Below, one piece after another: positions 61,466-64,000 of a DNA stretch of 64,000 bases (position 1 is its first letter; the number at the start of each line of letters is the position of its first letter). The notes beneath the pieces were generated by a model, which saw nothing but the letters and a program-made list of their open reading frames with translations, did no database searches and had not been told where the DNA came from. The position numbers were made by a program, and so were the translations under genes. This DNA comes from Lachnospiraceae bacterium (GTDB lineage Bacteria; Bacillota; Clostridia; Lachnospirales; Lachnospiraceae), in the NCBI GenBank assembly GCA_022510745.1, contig JAFLSY010000001.1, positions 582,576 through 646,575 of the forward strand, in the 5' to 3' direction.

Positions 61466-62244
61466 TCACTCATATTTCCGTCCAACAACATAGACTGGGA
61501 TAAACAGTCCGCCAAAGATGGCCGTCAATAACACCAGAAGCAGGACGATAGCTCCGGCCTGACCGGGCAGGAACTTCTCCAGTATTGTTTGGAGGGTCCA
61601 GCACAGTGGCGGCCACCCAACCAACACTACAATACACCAGCTCCGGATGGCATGAAGGATATAGGGCCAGTTACTGTTGTTAAAGTGCATGCCTATCATG
61701 TTCATGCGTACTGCTCCGGAAGAGTAGAAACTAATTTTGTTCTCGTCGTAAAACGCCGGTAACTGTTCCTTTGTGAAAAAATGAAGTGAATGCCAAAGAT
61801 AAACGCAAGCAGTGGCGAGAGGATGACCATATTTCCCACAGACTGAAATTTCAAGACGCAAAATAATACCGCCAGTTCCACCACGGCACAGAGACAGGCC
61901 GCCAGGAATGCACCTTTCCAACGTCGTCGTCGTATGCTATTTTCCATCTGCTCCTGAGAAGTGAGATAGAGAGATTTTTGCACAAGGGGATCCACAACAC
62001 CGATGTTGAGGGGGTGGTCTTTACGGATGAACTGACCAGCCAGCAGTTCTGTAACGGTAACGTTCAGAATGTCCGCTAAGGGTTGGAGCAGGGCGATATC
62101 CGGCAGGCTCAGGTCCCTCTCCCATTTACTCACAGCCTTATCGGATACGAACAGTCTCTCCGCCAGATCCTTCTGGGTCATACCATGTTCTTTGCGGAGC
62201 TGGAGCAGAAAAACACCAAATTTTTGATTGTCGATCTCGTACAT
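61466..62244 (-). pseudogene. XRE-family regulator with membrane domain, broken by a frameshift
   Basis: The first 157 or so residues, from 62244, carry a Cro/C1 helix-turn-helix (MTQKDLAERLFVSDKAVSKWE) and two hydrophobic helices. The frame breaks at a run of six A on the plus strand (61776-61781), seen as T6 in the coding strand. The other frame continues with FFTKEQLPAFYDENKISFYS and a further set of membrane helices to the stop at 61466. One extra T would restore the whole gene. This may be a real inactivation, a phase-variable run or a sequencing error. Confidence 0.8.
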
Positions 62245-62525
62245 GGTTACTACCTCCTTGCCGCCATTATAGGCAAAAATGAATTATTTTTTGACGGTGA
62301 ACTCAAAAACAAAGTAATTCCGCCATAAAACATCGAATCTTCTTAAGAGAAAATCGGATTTTGAACAGATGAGGTTGTTCCATAGAGATGTAAGCAGGGA
62401 ATACCACCCAGATCCAACAAACAAAAAGGGCAGGGGAGACAAAAAAGAAAAAGGGAACAAACATTAACAATTATTGAATTTCATCCGATATATGTAACAA
62501 GACTATATAAAGGAGCAGCTAAAGT

Positions 62526-62909
62526 ATGGAAAAAGAAACAACTCCGAGCCAGAGTGAATGGATGGTCATGGAAGTGTTCTGGGCCAGCGATACATCCTTG
62601 ACGGCCAGGGAAGTGATTAAGAAGATAAAGGAAAAGGCGGATATGTCCCCCAGAATGGTGCGTGTTTTGATAAACCGTTTATGTGAAAAAGGTGTTTTGA
62701 GCTATGTCATAGATCAGCATGATTCAAGAATTTACCATTATTCCGTAATGAAATCAAAAGAGGAATGCCAGAAAGAGAAAAGCCGGAAGTTCATAGACAG
62801 CTATTTTGAGGGCAGTCAGACAAATGCAATGGCAGCATTATTGCAGAGTGCCAAACTGACGGCGGAACAGTACCGGGAACTGGAGGAAATTTTAGAGAAG
62901 TGCAGGTAA
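62526..62909 (+). CDS. BlaI/MecI-family repressor
   Basis: 127 residues, ATG behind AAAGGAGC. Winged-helix pattern of the BlaI family: SEWMVMEVFWASDTSLTARE, MSPRMVRVLINRLCEKGVL and HYSVMKSKEECQ. The usual partner BlaR1 (membrane peptidase) is not adjacent; instead a cassette-family gene follows 16 bp later, in the same operon. The repressor may control its own operon and thereby that effector, replacing the LytTR control seen elsewhere. Confidence 0.92.
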   Translation: MEKETTPSQSEWMVMEVFWASDTSLTAREVIKKIKEKADMSPRMVRVLINRLCEKGVLSYVIDQHDSRIYHYSVMKSKEECQKEKSRKFIDSYFEGSQTNAMAALLQSAKLTAEQYRELEEILEKCR

Positions 62910-62925
62910 AAGGAGGACAAAAACT

Positions 62926-63702
62926 ATGGCAATGGAAATTATGAACAATTACAACAGCGTATATGAGAGTTCATATGCGGCACAAAAGCAGCAGACATCA
63001 AAGCAGCAAGGGGATTCAAAAACGGAAACAAAGGAAACAGCAGCGCAGAAAAAGTCTGGTGCCACCACCGGTAACAGTGATTATCTTAGCAAACTGGCAA
63101 AGCTTGCCCCAAGCGTGGATTGTAGGATTGGGACCACTTATTCATCAGCTAAAAGCGGTAAAACTCTGACACTCAATCCTAAACTTCTGGAAAAAATGCA
63201 GAATGATCCTGAGTTTGAAAAAGAAATGATGGATATGATAAAAGGCGTTGAATCAATGACAAGATTGTCGGAAAGCATAAATAAAGCCACCGGATGGACT
63301 ACTGTATTTCGCCATAGTTATATAGACGAAAATGGAAAGTATTCTCATATTGCTGTAATTAGAAATGACTTTATGTATAACATGAGTGACAAGCTCCGGG
63401 AAGAAAGACGGAAAAATTATGAAAAATTCATTGAAAAGTCAAAAGAAAATGCAGTAAAAAAGAAAAAAGAATTGCAGAAGAAATTAGAAGAAAAGAGAGC
63501 TGAAAAGAAAGTTGAAAAAACAGGCAAGGCGGAGAAGCTTATAAAAGAAAAAATTGCAGGTTCTAAAGATGGCAGGATTTATATGGATGATGCGGAGTTT
63601 AGAGAAATTATGGAAGCAATGAAAGAAGATAATACAGATACAAATAAGGCGAATACAAAGAAGCAGCCTGCGGTTGGTACGAATGTGGATCTACATGTAT
63701 AA
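62926..63702 (+). CDS. Uncharacterised cassette effector protein, BlaI-linked member
   Basis: 258 residues, ATG behind AAAGGAGG. The leader has MNNYNSVYESSYAAQKQQ but lacks a clean [ST]SF. The core is clear: LNPKLLEKMQNDPEFEKEMM. Residues about 165-210 are extremely Lys/Glu-rich (KKKELQKKLEEKRAEKK). The C-terminal AYE block is absent. It is followed by a truncated relative at 63745. Function unknown; same family as the genes at 5811, 6679, 7425, 12367, 13044 and 52331. Confidence 0.85.
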   Translation: MAMEIMNNYNSVYESSYAAQKQQTSKQQGDSKTETKETAAQKKSGATTGNSDYLSKLAKLAPSVDCRIGTTYSSAKSGKTLTLNPKLLEKMQNDPEFEKEMMDMIKGVESMTRLSESINKATGWTTVFRHSYIDENGKYSHIAVIRNDFMYNMSDKLREERRKNYEKFIEKSKENAVKKKKELQKKLEEKRAEKKVEKTGKAEKLIKEKIAGSKDGRIYMDDAEFREIMEAMKEDNTDTNKANTKKQPAVGTNVDLHV

Positions 63703-63744
63703 AGAAACGGATTTCCACAGAAACAAATCAAGGAGGAACAGCTT

Positions 63745-63881
63745 ATGAATGTCATTGGAAATAATTACAATGTGACAAAAAAGAGTATATCTTAGGGGAA
63801 GATAAGAAACTGGATATTGCGTATGGCGAGGATATTTTTGATGTGCAGGTACGGGCTTCTAAAGGAACACGGAATGCCTGA
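63745..63881 (+). pseudogene. Truncated cassette-family leader joined to another gene tail
   Basis: ATG behind AAGGAGGA begins MNVIGNNYNVTKKSIS and stops at TAG 63793. In another frame the DNA continues ILGEDKKLDIAYGEDIFDVQ to a TGA at 63881, which looks like the tail of an unrelated or deleted gene. The start resembles the leader of the gene at 8206 (MNVGGVNTNY). Evidence of a further deletion joint in this gene family. Confidence 0.55.
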
Positions 63882-63936
63882 CAAAGGATAGATTCATTAG
63901 TATTTTGTCTAATAAATATGATAGAGGGGAAGCACT

Positions 63937-64000
63937 ATGTATGAATTGATACAGGTTTCAGACAGAAGCTATTACATTCAAAGTCCTGCGAAGATAGGGC
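63937..64000 (+). CDS. Start of a probable MBL-fold metallo-hydrolase (cut by window end)
   Basis: ATG behind AGAGGGGA. Only 21 codons are visible (MYELIQVSDRSYYIQSPAKI). This opening resembles that of metallo-beta-lactamase-fold hydrolases in Lachnospiraceae, from memory; the metal-binding motif lies outside the window. Confidence 0.45.
   Translation, partial: MYELIQVSDRSYYIQSPAKIG

Overview
The window reads as a low-to-moderate GC Gram-positive gut anaerobe, most likely a Lachnospiraceae member (Roseburia, Blautia or Eubacterium-like). This rests on AGGAGG-type ribosome sites, TTG/GTG starts, LytTR/GHKL two-component systems, lipoboxes of Firmicute type and a GPH/GH2/GH1/GH3 plant-glycoside cluster. 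It is an inference from gene content, not from a marker gene. No rRNA, tRNA, CRISPR array, integrase or transposase was seen.

Layout. (1) 1-3370: a heterodimeric ABC exporter pair, cut by the left edge. (2) 3400-16646: two tandem regulatory cassettes. Each has a 21-bp-period LytTR operator, a LytTR response regulator, a GHKL histidine kinase and a run of cytosolic-looking proteins of an uncharacterised paralogous family, with an aldo/keto reductase at the end. A two-hairpin RNA element precedes three of the family genes. (3) 16724-19512: an XRE regulator divergent from a large solute-binding-type lipoprotein. (4) 19510-34141: a 199-bp direct repeat, taken from the 5' end of a Y-family polymerase gene, flanks about 14.2 kb holding an AraC-regulated glycoside operon (transporter, GH2, GH1, aldolase, isomerase, kinase, DUF4432, GH3). 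(5) 34036-36014: the intact polymerase gene and a YolD-like partner. (6) 36019-40970: AraC regulator and a hexuronate operon with mannonate dehydratase. (7) 41012-49426: HxlR regulator with flavodoxin-type reductase, a solute-binding protein plus hybrid sensor kinase pair, and an HD-GYP/GGDEF-like membrane protein. (8) 49613-53305: a third LytTR/GHKL cassette, followed by the remnant of a fourth. (9) 53306-55018: fragments and a SUKH immunity-like pseudogene. (10) 55644-61441: arginase-fold protein, lipoproteins and an OmpR-type two-component system. (11) 61466-64000: frameshifted XRE regulator, BlaI-type repressor and another family member.

The feature that looks least described is the LytTR/GHKL cassette system. 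Its promoters share a direct repeat with 21-bp period and a TATAA-type -10 placed 30-31 bp downstream. Its effector genes share an N-terminal Y...[ST][SN]F segment, a core around E-x-M-x-x-DPE and an AYE-type C-terminus, and several carry a covarying two-hairpin leader RNA. Function is unknown; export or peptide-triggered regulation are only hypotheses.
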